A stretch of 45,524 nt of DNA from assembly GCA_024636005.1 (NCBI GenBank), contig JAGXHV010000042.1, positions 1-45,524 of the forward strand. Direction: 5' to 3'. Below are positions 1 to 9,224 of this stretch, in pieces (within the stretch, counting starts at the first letter, position 1; every line of letters begins with the position of its first letter). Position numbers and translations under genes: made by a program. The notes under the pieces are model-generated. The model did not search any database and had not been told where the DNA came from. It saw only the letters and a list, made by a program, of their open reading frames with translations. Origin of the DNA: Bacillota bacterium (GTDB taxonomy: Bacteria > Bacillota > Clostridia > Peptostreptococcales > Acidaminobacteraceae).

Positions 1-3
1 AAA

Positions 4-24
4 GTCTACCTAAATCGGTAGTCT
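4..24 (-). terminator. weak hairpin at the end of the EamA transporter gene
   Basis: Read on the minus strand, CTACC and GGTAG form a five-pair stem that includes the stop codon of the transporter gene and is followed by a short T-rich run. The stem is short, so this is only a possible terminator. Confidence 0.3.
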
Positions 25-879
25 TTTTTCTCTTAGAAATACAGGCAACAATGTGGCAGTCGTTATGATGAATGCACCTACTATGCCTTGTGCTCCAAAT
101 TGTTCTCCTAGAAGTAGCCAGCCTAAAAAAGCTCCAAAGATGGGTTCAAAAACATAAAGTAGTGATGTCCTGGATGCCGAGATAACGCGTTGGCAATAGT
201 TTGCGATCAGATAGGCTATACTTGTGCATCCTATACTCAGAATCAAAAGGTTCCGAATCGCAATTTCAGACAGTTCAAGGGAAGGGGATTCAAACATAAT
301 CGCTGGAACAAGGCTGAACAGACCAACTGTAAGAACTTGAATAGCTGCTATGTTGATTGGATTTTCACTTCGCACATATATTTCAACCGTGAGAATGTAG
401 AATGCGACTATGACCGTACCAATCAGTGTTATGAAGTCACCAATATTGATCCCACCTTGAATGCCATCGAGTGTGACCATTCCAAGGCCTATTAGAGCTA
501 GGACTGTTGACACCCAGACTTGTCGAGGTTGTCGTTCCTTTCTAAAGAGTGTCATGATTATTGGAACGAAAATGACATTGCTTCCCACGATGAAAGCATT
601 TTTGGAGACCGTTGTATGTTTGAGGCCATAAGTATGGAATATAAATGCCAGAAATAATAAAGTACCGGTAATCATACCTCCCTTGATTTGTCGAGGTGTA
701 GGCTTGAATCTGCCAATAATCATAAGGACAAAAATTAGGATTAGTCCGCCCAAGACAAATCTATATGCCATAAAAGTGAAGACTCCCATTTCGGACAGCA
801 GTGGTTTGGTTAGTGCAAAGGATGAGCCCCATAATGCCACAGCTACAAGCAGCAACATTTCATTTATTATCTTTTTCAA
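10..879 (-). CDS. EamA/DMT-family transporter
   Basis: A strongly hydrophobic protein of about 289 residues with roughly ten membrane segments in two repeated halves, the layout of EamA (drug/metabolite transporter) permeases. The N-terminal ALWGSSF and the second-half GWLLLGEQFG are typical of the family, and the length is normal. The longest frame opens with a GTG at 888, but that codon overlaps a GAGGTG ribosome binding site. The TTG at 879 lies six bases after that site and is the better start. The substrate cannot be told from sequence; relatives export or import amino acids, sugars or metabolites. It is the last gene on the minus strand here and is separated from the ABC genes by a hairpin, so it is probably transcribed on its own. 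Confidence 0.85.
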   Translation of the reverse strand: MKKIINEMLLLVAVALWGSSFALTKPLLSEMGVFTFMAYRFVLGGLILIFVLMIIGRFKPTPRQIKGGMITGTLLFLAFIFHTYGLKHTTVSKNAFIVGSNVIFVPIIMTLFRKERQPRQVWVSTVLALIGLGMVTLDGIQGGINIGDFITLIGTVIVAFYILTVEIYVRSENPINIAAIQVLTVGLFSLVPAIMFESPSLELSEIAIRNLLILSIGCTSIAYLIANYCQRVISASRTSLLYVFEPIFGAFLGWLLLGEQFGAQGIVGAFIITTATLLPVFLREKRLPI

Positions 880-944
880 TTCGTTCACCTCATAAACAAT
901 TTAGCACAGAATTCCCAAAACTGCCAGATGTGATTGATATAAAA

Positions 945-968
945 AAAAATCCTCAAATGAGGATTTTT
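945..968 (-). terminator. intrinsic terminator after the ABC-2 permease gene
   Basis: AAAAATCCTCA and TGAGGATTTTT form a perfect inverted repeat. Read on the minus strand it sits just after the permease stop codon and runs into a long T tract, so it should end the two-gene ABC operon. Confidence 0.75.
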
Positions 969-970
969 AA

Positions 971-2176
971 TTAAGAGGGGAACATCACTTTTTCCTTATG
1001 CATTAGATTTCTTGAAAGACTGAGTAATACTATTGTGATAACAGATGAAGTAACAAAAGAGATCATTACTCTTCCAAGATCACCGTCACCTAGAAGTACC
1101 TGTTGCATGTTGACCAGGTTGTTATAAATCGGGATATAATAACTCATAGAACTTACAGTCCCCGATCCGAACATATTCATGAAACCTGCTATCATAACCA
1201 TCATATAAGCTGGAGTGATATATGCACCAGCCTCTTTAACTGAGTTGGCAATCATGGAGAGTACGGAAATGATGGTGACATACATTCCGACCAGTCCAAT
1301 CATACTAATGAAGAACATCAGGAAATCAAAACCGCCTAGTGACATTTGTGACATTTCAAAAGCGCCACTCGCCGATAGGAAACCTGCAGAGAATGGAATG
1401 GATATCATTACCCCAATAAAAGAAGAAACCATTGAGATCAACGCAACCACAGATAAACTAATGACTTTTCCACCGATAATCACGCCACGGTCGACCGGTG
1501 TTAGAAGCATTGTCGCAATAGTTCCACGTTCCTTTTCGCCCGCAATCGAATCAATTCCAATACTCATAGCTCCTGCAAAGATGAAAATTGAGACGAGCAT
1601 AGGAACCAAATTGGCTATTCCTCGATCGATACCTTGGTTCTCCTGAGGTATTTCAATGCTGGAAGTTACCAAATCATAAACTTGTAAATAGGAAGCATCA
1701 CCAATGCGTTCCGCTAAAATGGTTTGGCGGTATTCTTCAAGTAATGTTCTCATTTTATAATTTGCATTCATGGATTGGTCACTTTTAGGAGAATAAGCCC
1801 CTTCAATTACTGGCAACGGCCCTGACTCAAAAGCCATGAGTTTATCTTCAAACTCGGGATCGAAATAGATGTAGTAATCATAGGTCTCCTCTAGAATCAA
1901 TTCTTTAGCTGTATTTTTATCAAATGCACCTGGTATGAATTCAATGGACTCATCTGCATCCATCATATCAATTACCGCTATTGGGATACTTGAGCCAATA
2001 ACTTTGGAAACATGAGCTTCAATATCATCCTGAGATCGTTGAATCATGTAGCCCATCATGGAATAAATAAGAGCAATACTGAGCATTGGAAGAACAAAAC
2101 TTGTGATGACAAGTCTTTTATCAGTGAATACCCTTCGAAGTTCTTTTTTTGTAATGATCATTAACGACTTAAACAT
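971..2176 (-). CDS. ABC-2 type transporter permease (NatB/YhaP-like)
   Basis: A 401-residue membrane protein. One N-terminal membrane segment (about residues 20-45) is followed by a polar extracytoplasmic domain (about 50-175) and then five or so membrane segments. This is the arrangement of ABC-2 permeases such as NatB of Na+ exporters. The motif GEKERGTIATMLLTPV (about 215-230) is the conserved coupling stretch of the family. It overlaps the ATPase gene by eight bases and follows it in the same operon, so the two should form one exporter. The substrate is uncertain: Na+ and antimicrobial peptide or drug efflux are both seen with this fold. The ATG start at 2176 is supported by the tight overlap. 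Confidence 0.85.
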   Translation of the reverse strand: MFKSLMIITKKELRRVFTDKRLVITSFVLPMLSIALIYSMMGYMIQRSQDDIEAHVSKVIGSSIPIAVIDMMDADESIEFIPGAFDKNTAKELILEETYDYYIYFDPEFEDKLMAFESGPLPVIEGAYSPKSDQSMNANYKMRTLLEEYRQTILAERIGDASYLQVYDLVTSSIEIPQENQGIDRGIANLVPMLVSIFIFAGAMSIGIDSIAGEKERGTIATMLLTPVDRGVIIGGKVISLSVVALISMVSSFIGVMISIPFSAGFLSASGAFEMSQMSLGGFDFLMFFISMIGLVGMYVTIISVLSMIANSVKEAGAYITPAYMMVMIAGFMNMFGSGTVSSMSYYIPIYNNLVNMQQVLLGDGDLGRVMISFVTSSVITIVLLSLSRNLMHKEKVMFPS

Positions 2177-2948
2177 TGCTCACACCTCCAGAATTGTTGT
2201 ATAATTGGAAAAACGAATCATCCAAATTGTCTTGTCCTGTTAGTGCATAGATTTCATCCAACGTTCCCATTGCCTTGATGTCACCGTCCATAATTATGGC
2301 GATTCGATCACAAAGTTTCTCTGCAACATGCATCATATGTGTGGAAATTATGATTGTTTTGCCTTCGTTTTTAAGAAGCTTGAGATAATCTGTCACTGCT
2401 CGAGCTGTTATGATATCAAGTCCTGTCGTGGGTTCATCAAAAATAATGACATTTGGATTATGGATCAAACTCACCACTATGGACAACTTTTGTTTCATAC
2501 CGGTAGACAAGTCTGAAATTTTAGTGTGTCTGAAGGGTGTGACCCCAAAATAATCAAAGAGGTGGTTCATACGTTCATCAATTAAACGCTCAGGCATATC
2601 ATGAAGTCTGCCAAAAAATTTCGTTGTATACTCTGGAGTGAAATGAGTATCAAGTTTGAGTTCGTTTGTAAGAAAGGCGAGTTCTCGTCTTACAGATTCA
2701 CCTTGTGAGTGACCTTCAAATCCATTGACGTTGATGCTGCCTTCAGTGGGTTCAATGAGTGTGGCAAGACATCTTAGTGTTGTGGTTTTACCAGCACCAT
2801 TTGGACCAATCAAACCGAAAATTTCGTTGTCATTCACTTTAAAACTGATGTTGTTTACGGCTGTTTTGAATTTCACTTTATCTTCGTTTGCAAGCATTTG
2901 TTTTTTTGAAAGATTAAAAGTCTTTTTGAGATTGCTTATTTGTATCAT
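2169..2948 (-). CDS. ABC transporter ATP-binding protein (NatA-like)
   Basis: A 259-residue ABC ATPase. Walker A is GPNGAGKTT (about 48-56), the signature is LSTGMKQKLS (about 147-156), Walker B is VIIFDEPTTGLD (about 167-178), and the switch histidine is in STHMMH. The protein powers the ABC-2 permease encoded immediately downstream. The start ATG follows an AGGAGG site. Compared with minimal NatA it has a slightly longer basic N-terminus (KKTFNLSKKQML) and a C-terminal tail of about 25 residues. It is divergent from the acetyltransferase gene with 112 bases between the start codons, so that spacer should carry promoters for both. Confidence 0.9.
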   Translation of the reverse strand: MIQISNLKKTFNLSKKQMLANEDKVKFKTAVNNISFKVNDNEIFGLIGPNGAGKTTTLRCLATLIEPTEGSINVNGFEGHSQGESVRRELAFLTNELKLDTHFTPEYTTKFFGRLHDMPERLIDERMNHLFDYFGVTPFRHTKISDLSTGMKQKLSIVVSLIHNPNVIIFDEPTTGLDIITARAVTDYLKLLKNEGKTIIISTHMMHVAEKLCDRIAIIMDGDIKAMGTLDEIYALTGQDNLDDSFFQLYNNSGGVSNV

Positions 2949-3060
2949 GTTTTCCTCCTATATGAAATACATATGTACTGAGAACACTTTAACACTTATT
3001 CCTGAAACAAGGCTTACTAAAATCTTAAATTCCTATTAAATAACAAAAAAGGAGCACGTA

Positions 3061-3942
3061 ATGATTAATTATTTTATCAAATTAAAAACCTATTTGTCAA
3101 AGCAGGACGTCGCTGACATAAAGACGCTTGAAGTAAAATGTTGCAATTTTAATCCTGTGGCGTTAAAGCTGGAGCTCGAATACAAAACGGCTGACCTTCT
3201 TGAGGCTTCCGAACCGCTCCTTGAGATCAACGAGTTCATGTACTATGATGACAAGAGGCTAATTGGATATTTGGGAATTGGAAGCTTCGGGGGATCGACA
3301 CCTGAACTGAACGGTATGGTCGATCCGGATTACAGGAAAAAGGGAATCTTTGGGGAACTCATGAGACTTGCGGTGGATGAATGTCGTAGACGTAAGATGA
3401 ACAGCATGCTACTTTTGAGTGATCGCAATTCCATCTCAGGTCAAGCATTTATTAAATCAATGGGTGCTGACTTTCATCACACAGAGTTTGAAATGCATAT
3501 CCGCTCACTAAAAAATGAGGTCCCTCCAACCGGGATTTTTCTAAGAAAAGCGACCGATTCTGATGCAATTGAGGTCGCACGACAAAATGTGATTTATTTT
3601 AACGGTTCAGACGAGGAACATAATATGATTATGCCTGAAACAGAAGAAAAAAGAGGCATGAGAATTTATATCGCGGAATATAATGGGAATATTGTCGGTA
3701 AAACACACCTCCAAATTATAGGAGATGAAGGCAGTATATTTGGACTCGGGATTTTACCGGAGTCCAGAGGTCTTGGACTCGGAAGAAAACTTTTGCTCGA
3801 ATCCATAAGACAACTTTATGAATTGAATGCATCCAGCATCATGCTTCAAGTGGAGTCCGAGAATTCAAATGCACTCAATCTTTATAAATCTTGTGGTTTC
3901 GAAGAAACTTCAGTGATGGATTATTATAAACTCGATTTATAA
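3061..3942 (+). CDS. tandem GNAT-family N-acetyltransferase
   Basis: A 293-residue protein with two GNAT folds in a row. The N-terminal half has the acetyl-CoA loop-like DPDYRKKGIFGELM (about 89-102). The C-terminal half (about 155-293) has the fuller motif LPESRGLGLGRKLLLES and the ending NALNLYKSCGFEE, which are classic motif A and B features of the family. Two-domain GNATs act on varied small molecules or protein amino groups, and the substrate here is unknown. The ATG at 3061 has an AAAAGGAG site. The hemerythrin gene begins 72 bases downstream on the same strand and may be co-transcribed. Confidence 0.85.
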   Translation: MINYFIKLKTYLSKQDVADIKTLEVKCCNFNPVALKLELEYKTADLLEASEPLLEINEFMYYDDKRLIGYLGIGSFGGSTPELNGMVDPDYRKKGIFGELMRLAVDECRRRKMNSMLLLSDRNSISGQAFIKSMGADFHHTEFEMHIRSLKNEVPPTGIFLRKATDSDAIEVARQNVIYFNGSDEEHNMIMPETEEKRGMRIYIAEYNGNIVGKTHLQIIGDEGSIFGLGILPESRGLGLGRKLLLESIRQLYELNASSIMLQVESENSNALNLYKSCGFEETSVMDYYKLDL

Positions 3943-4014
3943 TTCTTATGCTTGACTAAATTTTCATCTAGAATTATTATTGGAATAGACTACATTAGAG
4001 AAGGGGTACATATA

Positions 4015-4431
4015 ATGATTAAGTGGGACGCACAATACGAACTTGGAATCTCTACAATCGACGAGCAACATAAGGAACTTATTAAAATCACAGGAAGATT
4101 GTCGGATTTACTCACAAATGCGATTGAGGGAGATGATATCTATGATGAGATGGTAACAATCATCGGAGCCGTCACTGATTATACGGTATATCATTTCCAA
4201 TTTGAGGAAGAGCTGTTCAACAAATTTGACTATGAGTATAAGGATTCCCACATAGCTGAACACAATAAATTGATTGATGAAATCAGAAGTCTTGATTTGA
4301 GGGCGGTTGACGAGGATCAAGTTGTTTACGGCAAAAAAATCCTTAAATTTTTGATCACATGGGTGTTCAAACATATCACCGGGTCTGATTTTCTGTACAA
4401 AAATTTATTTGTTGAAAAAGGAATCGCTTAA
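4015..4431 (+). CDS. bacteriohemerythrin (O2-binding di-iron protein)
   Basis: A 138-residue hemerythrin-fold protein. The di-iron ligands are visible in order: H in DEQHKEL, H and E in VYHFQFEEE, H and H in HIAEHNKL, and H and D in FKHITGSD, matching the usual five-histidine, two-carboxylate set. It binds O2 reversibly in the cytosol and in anaerobes or microaerophiles is thought to sense, store or scavenge oxygen. The frame is open further upstream from a TTG at 3952, but the ATG at 4015 is preceded by GAAGGGG and starts at the family-typical MIKWD. Downstream lies a hairpin, so transcription probably ends there. Confidence 0.93.
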   Translation: MIKWDAQYELGISTIDEQHKELIKITGRLSDLLTNAIEGDDIYDEMVTIIGAVTDYTVYHFQFEEELFNKFDYEYKDSHIAEHNKLIDEIRSLDLRAVDEDQVVYGKKILKFLITWVFKHITGSDFLYKNLFVEKGIA

Positions 4432-4456
4432 AAATGCATGGAATTTACCTAAAAAA

Positions 4457-4490
4457 AGCCGCCAGTCCTAGATTGACGGCTTCAAATTTT
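4457..4490 (+). terminator. hairpin after bacteriohemerythrin gene
   Basis: AAGCCGCCAGTC pairs with GATTGACGGCTT with one mismatch and one G-U pair, followed by TCAAATTTT. The U-tract is broken, so termination strength is uncertain. Confidence 0.55.
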
Positions 4491-4519
4491 GGTATAAATC
4501 GATTATGTGGAGGTGTTTA

Positions 4520-5461
4520 ATGAAAAATTATATTGGGCTAGATATCGGTGGTACAAAAATTCTTGGTGTTCTTTACGATGAAAAGGGCAATCCGATTTCA
4601 AAAAGCAAGAAAAAGACCAAAGCATCCGATGGCGTAGAGGTGGTTATGGAGCAAATCACTAAGGTCATCGACGAACTATTGGAAGACAATACTGTGGAAC
4701 TCGCAGGAATTGGTGCTGGAATTCCAGGTCTTGTCACTGATGAGGGCATCATAACTTTTTCGCCCAACATTCCACTTAGGGATTTCAATCTCAGAAAAAT
4801 ATTGAGTAAAAAATATGATGTACCCGTGGTGATTGGAAATGACGTAAATGTTGCGATGTATGGAGAATTCAAATATTTGAATAGTGATGATTTGAAACAT
4901 GTCCTCGGTCTCTTTATTGGCACCGGAGTTGGTGGAGCCATCATCATAGATGGGAAACTCTATCAAGGACAGGGGACTGCTGCTGAATTCGGCCACATGG
5001 TTGTAAACTCTGATGGCGTTTTCTGTGGATGTGGTTCACAAGGGTGTCTTGAAGCATATGCATCAAAGTGGGCCATACAGGAATTTTTACGTTCACAAAT
5101 CAAGAAAGGACGTCAGTCAACTCTGAGGGATACACTTGAAAATGGCGATGTCATAAAGAGTTCAGCCATTGAAAAGGCATATTCTGAGGGAGATGAAATC
5201 ACAGTTGAGGCTATAGATCGAGCAATCAGATATTTGGGCATTGCTCTTGGTAGTCTAATCAATTTATTCAATCCCCAAATGATTATTCTTGGCGGTGGTA
5301 TGATGGAGTCCATGGGCAAGATACTTCGGTCAAAGCTCATGGAGGAATCAGAACTGCACGCGATGCCGGGACTTATGAAAACGGTTGAGTTCAAATTATC
5401 CGAACTCGGTGACGATGCCGGAGTCTATGGCGCTTACCAGCTAATTATTAACAACAAATGA
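4520..5461 (+). CDS. ROK-family sugar kinase (glucokinase-like)
   Basis: A 313-residue ROK protein. The N-terminal phosphate-binding motif is GLDIGGTKILG. The zinc-binding segment CGCGSQGCLEAY (about 173-184) follows the ligand histidine in EFGHMV. GTGVGGAII and the C-terminal ILGGGMME are also present. It should phosphorylate glucose or a related hexose at C6. The frame opens at 4505, but the ATG at 4520 follows GGAGGTG and is the better start. It lies 15 bases upstream of a small cysteine protein and is the first gene of the apparent polyphosphate operon. That placement raises the possibility of polyphosphate as phosphate donor, since known polyphosphate glucokinases are ROK proteins. ATP use remains the default assumption. 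Confidence 0.88.
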   Translation: MKNYIGLDIGGTKILGVLYDEKGNPISKSKKKTKASDGVEVVMEQITKVIDELLEDNTVELAGIGAGIPGLVTDEGIITFSPNIPLRDFNLRKILSKKYDVPVVIGNDVNVAMYGEFKYLNSDDLKHVLGLFIGTGVGGAIIIDGKLYQGQGTAAEFGHMVVNSDGVFCGCGSQGCLEAYASKWAIQEFLRSQIKKGRQSTLRDTLENGDVIKSSAIEKAYSEGDEITVEAIDRAIRYLGIALGSLINLFNPQMIILGGGMMESMGKILRSKLMEESELHAMPGLMKTVEFKLSELGDDAGVYGAYQLIINNK

Positions 5462-5476
5462 ATTTTGGAGGATAAA

Positions 5477-5650
5477 ATGTCAAAAAAACTATGCAAACTC
5501 GTTAAAGATGATATCTTGGAAGATGATTTCAAGACCTATGTCAAATATGTCAGAAAACCTCGCTATGTCTGTAAAAAGTGTGGCAGGGCCGCAGCAGATG
5601 AGGATATGCTTTGCAATCCAAAAAAAATAAAAGAAAAAGACAAGGAATGA
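5477..5650 (+). CDS. small cysteine-rich protein, possible zinc-binding
   Basis: A 57-residue highly charged protein that I do not recognise as a named family. It has four cysteines: C6, the CKKC pair at 32-35, and C46. The last three sit in a stretch resembling a rubredoxin- or ribbon-like metal site (YVCKKCGRAAADEDMLC). The C-terminus is a lysine/glutamate tail. The start is the ATG at 5477, ten bases after GGAG; an in-frame TTG at 5465 overlaps that site and is unlikely. It is packed between the ROK kinase (15 bases) and Ppx (4 bases), so it is surely co-transcribed with the polyphosphate genes. No function can be assigned. Confidence 0.8.
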   Translation: MSKKLCKLVKDDILEDDFKTYVKYVRKPRYVCKKCGRAAADEDMLCNPKKIKEKDKE

Positions 5651-5654
5651 TATT

Positions 5655-7163
5655 ATGGAACAGACATTTGCAGCAATCGATTTGGGATCCAACGCCATAA
5701 AACTGAAAGTCGTTCAGATTGACGGCCAAAGTTTTATGACACTGGAAGACCTGAGTGTGCCCATTCGAGTCGGAGAAGAAGTCTATTTGTCAGGTATGAT
5801 ATCGCTGGACACAGTCAATGAAATAGTGGAAACTCTAAAATACTTCAGTCAAGTGCTACTGGAGTATGATGTGAAAACATTTGAAATCATCGCTACAAGT
5901 GCGCTTAGAGAAGCCAGCAACACGAAAAATGTGGTGGAATTGATTCATATGAAGACAGGTCTTACAGTAGAAGTCGCTGAGGACACAATCGAAAAGTTTC
6001 TCACTTATAAATCCATTCGAGATCAAATGGACAATTACAGGGAAATAAGAAGTGGTTCCTTGCTCGTCGAAGTTAACTCTGGAAGCTGTGATATCAGCAT
6101 TTACAGCCAAAACAAATTGATCAAGAACGAAGAAATAAAATTAGGGATCAAAGCTCTCAAGTATACTCTGATGGATCTTGAAAAAAGAACAGTGCTATAT
6201 CCAAATGTGCTGAAGGAATTGATCGAAACAAGGACCTCTCATATATGGCCATCAATAACATCTAGAAAATTAAAACATTTGGTAGCCATAGGCGGCGATG
6301 CCAAGCTGATCAGAGAAGTCCTTTTCAATAATGATGTGGTAATTCCCATGGCAGATTTCAAAGCAATGTGTGTCAGAGCGTTGGAATGTGATTATGAAGT
6401 CAGGGCTTTGATTGAGAAATCGGGTGCCAACTGGTATGAATTCCTAGCGACCATCATTGTCTATGATGTGTTTTCTGATTTGGTTGAAACAGAATTCATC
6501 TGGATTCCTGAAATTTCACTCAGAGATGGTATGATAGCGGAACTTGTCGAAAAAAATAGAAATTTGATGAGATATCGCAGTTTCAATAATGATATCTACA
6601 CCTTGACAAAAGAAATTTGCAAACGGTACAGAACCAGTGAGAGCCATGTTAAACAGGTAGAAAAGATGGCGCTTGCTTTTTTTGGAGCCCTGAAAAAGGA
6701 TTATGAGTTCAACTCCAGGGACTATATGTTGCTGCGACTCGCCGCAAATCTCCATGAGATAGGCAAATATACGAGAATGAAAGACTACTTGGTTACAACT
6801 TATGACAAGATAATCAATTTGAATATTTTAGGAGTGACCCATAATGAGATTATGATGATTGCCCATACCAGCAGATTAATCACCAGTTCAGAACACAAAA
6901 CCTATGGTTCGGAACTGGAAGGCATAAGAGATGAAGATCAAATCAGAGTATATAAACTCGCTTCCATACTTTCAATGGCTGATGCTCTGGACAAGGGCAA
7001 GAAACAAAAGATCCATGTGGTCAAAGCCTATGTGGAGGAGGAGCTGTTTGTCATTGAAATTGCCAAGGATGAACAAAGTGTTTTAGAGGAATGGAGTTTC
7101 GAATTCACTATTACTAATTTTGAGAACACATTCGGAATCAGACCAGAATTGAGGGAAATATGA
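5655..7163 (+). CDS. ppx: Ppx/GppA-family exopolyphosphatase with C-terminal HD domain
   Basis: A 502-residue protein. The N-terminal two-thirds is an ASKHA-fold Ppx/GppA phosphatase: AAIDLGSNAIKL at the start, IIATSALREASN around 75, and a second phosphate loop near LVEVNSGSCDIS (about 134-145). The remaining C-terminal part (about 310-500) is HD-like, with LHEIGKY in place of the usual HD pair and HNEIMMIAHTSR further on. It is expected to hydrolyse polyphosphate chains or (p)ppGpp-type alarmones in the cytosol. Its stop codon overlaps the start of the polyphosphate kinase gene (ATGA), implying translational coupling. The replacement of the second HD aspartate by glutamate may alter or abolish metal-dependent activity in that domain. 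Confidence 0.9.
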   Translation: MEQTFAAIDLGSNAIKLKVVQIDGQSFMTLEDLSVPIRVGEEVYLSGMISLDTVNEIVETLKYFSQVLLEYDVKTFEIIATSALREASNTKNVVELIHMKTGLTVEVAEDTIEKFLTYKSIRDQMDNYREIRSGSLLVEVNSGSCDISIYSQNKLIKNEEIKLGIKALKYTLMDLEKRTVLYPNVLKELIETRTSHIWPSITSRKLKHLVAIGGDAKLIREVLFNNDVVIPMADFKAMCVRALECDYEVRALIEKSGANWYEFLATIIVYDVFSDLVETEFIWIPEISLRDGMIAELVEKNRNLMRYRSFNNDIYTLTKEICKRYRTSESHVKQVEKMALAFFGALKKDYEFNSRDYMLLRLAANLHEIGKYTRMKDYLVTTYDKIINLNILGVTHNEIMMIAHTSRLITSSEHKTYGSELEGIRDEDQIRVYKLASILSMADALDKGKKQKIHVVKAYVEEELFVIEIAKDEQSVLEEWSFEFTITNFENTFGIRPELREI

Positions 7164-9214
7164 TGAGATTATTTAACAGAGAACTAAGCTGGCTGGAGTT
7201 CAATGAACGCGTCCTTCTGGAATCAAAGGACGAATCATTGCCGCTGCTCGAAAGAGTGAAGTTCAGTGCGATTTTTTCTTCCAACCTCGATGAATTTTTT
7301 ATGGTTCGTGTAGCTGCGATCAAAAATCAGATATCACTGGGGTATGAAGCTGTGGATCCTTCTGGATATACCGCAAGAGAAAAACTTTCTGCCATAAACA
7401 ACAAGGTCAGCGATCTTGTGGAGCTTCAGAGCAAGATTCAAACCAAACTCATAAAAGATATGGACAAAGAAGGCATTCATTTTTTGAGAAAAGAGAATTA
7501 CAGCGAGGCTGACCTGCAAAAGCTTGAGATGACGTTCAATATGGATATTTTTCCGGTTTTGACTCCGATGGCTGTTGATTTTACCAGGAGATTTCCTCTG
7601 GTTAACAACAAAGGACTTTACATCGCAGTCAAGCTTTTGATTGGTTTTGACACCAAACTGGCCATTGTCCAAGTTCCAAGTGTATTGGATCGATTTATTG
7701 TTTTTTCAAAAGATGATGATAATATAGTTTATGTTTTACTTGAGGATATCATAGAAACCTTCATAGATAGGTTGTTTTTGGGGCATCAGGTACTGTCCAC
7801 TTCACTTTTCAGAGTGACGCGAAATGGAGACCTTAACATTATCGAAGATGAAGCGGAAGATTTGTTGATGGTCATCGAAGAGGCGGTAAGACTGAGAAAA
7901 TGGGGAGAGACTGTTCGCCTTGAGATCACAGGAGGAGCAGATCCGTGGCTTTACAAAGTCCTTCAAGATGCGCTGATGCTCGATTTTAAGCAGGTATATG
8001 AAATCAAGGAAATCATGGATGCGACTGGCTTTTTTAAATTGAAGGCTCCAAAATCAAAGAATGAACTAGTCAAAAAAATATATAAGCCCAAAAAATTGGC
8101 ATTCATGGATAAAAAGAATATTTTTAAATTCATCAAAAATGAAGATTTATTTGTGCATCACCCCTACGAATCTTTTGATTGTGTAGTGGATTTCATCAAG
8201 CAGTCCAGCAAAGATCCACATGTACTCGCCATCAAACAGACGCTTTACAGGGTGAGTGGAGACTCTCAAATCGTCAAAGCTCTTTCAGAAGCCGCTGATC
8301 GAGGCAAACAAGTCACTGTTCTTGTAGAGTTGATGGCGCGGTTTGATGAGGAAAACAACATCAACTGGGCCAAAAAACTTGAACAACGGGGAGTCCATGT
8401 CATTTATGGCATTTATGGTCTGAAGACTCACTCTAAAATCACCTTGGTGGTGAGAAGAGAAAAGAACAAAATTCGAAGATATCTACATCTTGGAACAGGA
8501 AATTACAATGACCAGACCTCAAAGTTATACACCGATATGGGAATATTCACTTCTCGTGAAAATTTTGGGTCGGACGCATCGGTTTTCTTCAATATGGTTT
8601 CCGGTTTCGCGACCTCAGTAAACACCCACGTTCTAAGTGTAGCTCCTTTTAATTTAAGACAGAAGTTTTATCAACTCATCGATCAGGAAATCAAATATGC
8701 CAAAGAAGGCAAGAAGGCTAAAATCACTGCTAAAATGAATTCCCTGGTCGATATTGAGATGATTGAAAAATTGTACGATGCCTCCAGAGCCGGAGTCAAA
8801 ATCAGGCTTGTGGTCAGAGGGATTTGCACCCTTGTTCCCGGAGTTGAGAAGATGAGTGAAAATATTGAAATCATAAGTATTGTAGGAGAATTCCTCGAAC
8901 ATAGTAGAATCTACATCTTTCATAACAACGGGGATCATAAAGTGTTTCTCTCAAGTGCGGACTGGATGACCAGAAATCTGAACAGAAGAATTGAACTCAT
9001 GTTTCCGATTGAGGAAAAAACCATAGCAGACCGAATTATCAAAACAATGGATTTGTATCTCAGTGATAATTTGAAAGCGTGGGAGCTGACCTCAGAAGGA
9101 CAATATGTCAAGCGTAAATCCAAGGGAAAAACAATTCATGCCCAAGAGATATTAAAGCAACTGGAATATGATGACAATACGTCATTCATATCAAAATTGT
9201 CGGAGAGGATGTAA
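7160..9214 (+). CDS. ppk1: polyphosphate kinase 1
   Basis: A 684-residue Ppk1 of normal length. The N domain begins FNRELSWLEFNERVL. The catalytic phospholipase-D-like half contains VLAIKQTLYRVSGDS, the phosphohistidine motif GLKTHSKITLVVRRE (histidine near residue 425), YLHLGTGNYND, and the second HxK-like motif near FLSSADWMTRNLNRR. It reversibly transfers the gamma phosphate of ATP to polyphosphate. The gene overlaps ppx by four bases and is followed ten bases later by the HD-CHAD gene. A synthesising enzyme, a degrading enzyme and a polyphosphate-binding CHAD protein are therefore made from one transcript. Confidence 0.96.
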   Translation: MMRLFNRELSWLEFNERVLLESKDESLPLLERVKFSAIFSSNLDEFFMVRVAAIKNQISLGYEAVDPSGYTAREKLSAINNKVSDLVELQSKIQTKLIKDMDKEGIHFLRKENYSEADLQKLEMTFNMDIFPVLTPMAVDFTRRFPLVNNKGLYIAVKLLIGFDTKLAIVQVPSVLDRFIVFSKDDDNIVYVLLEDIIETFIDRLFLGHQVLSTSLFRVTRNGDLNIIEDEAEDLLMVIEEAVRLRKWGETVRLEITGGADPWLYKVLQDALMLDFKQVYEIKEIMDATGFFKLKAPKSKNELVKKIYKPKKLAFMDKKNIFKFIKNEDLFVHHPYESFDCVVDFIKQSSKDPHVLAIKQTLYRVSGDSQIVKALSEAADRGKQVTVLVELMARFDEENNINWAKKLEQRGVHVIYGIYGLKTHSKITLVVRREKNKIRRYLHLGTGNYNDQTSKLYTDMGIFTSRENFGSDASVFFNMVSGFATSVNTHVLSVAPFNLRQKFYQLIDQEIKYAKEGKKAKITAKMNSLVDIEMIEKLYDASRAGVKIRLVVRGICTLVPGVEKMSENIEIISIVGEFLEHSRIYIFHNNGDHKVFLSSADWMTRNLNRRIELMFPIEEKTIADRIIKTMDLYLSDNLKAWELTSEGQYVKRKSKGKTIHAQEILKQLEYDDNTSFISKLSERM

Positions 9215-9224
9215 GGTGTAAATC

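Noticed and set aside
190-895. Plus-strand open frames opposite the EamA transporter gene
   Set aside because: They are antisense shadows of a clear membrane-protein gene, with no ribosome sites and no recognisable domains.
3952-4014. N-terminal extension of bacteriohemerythrin from the TTG at 3952
   Set aside because: There is no ribosome site, and the family normally starts at MIKWD, where the ATG has GAAGGGG.
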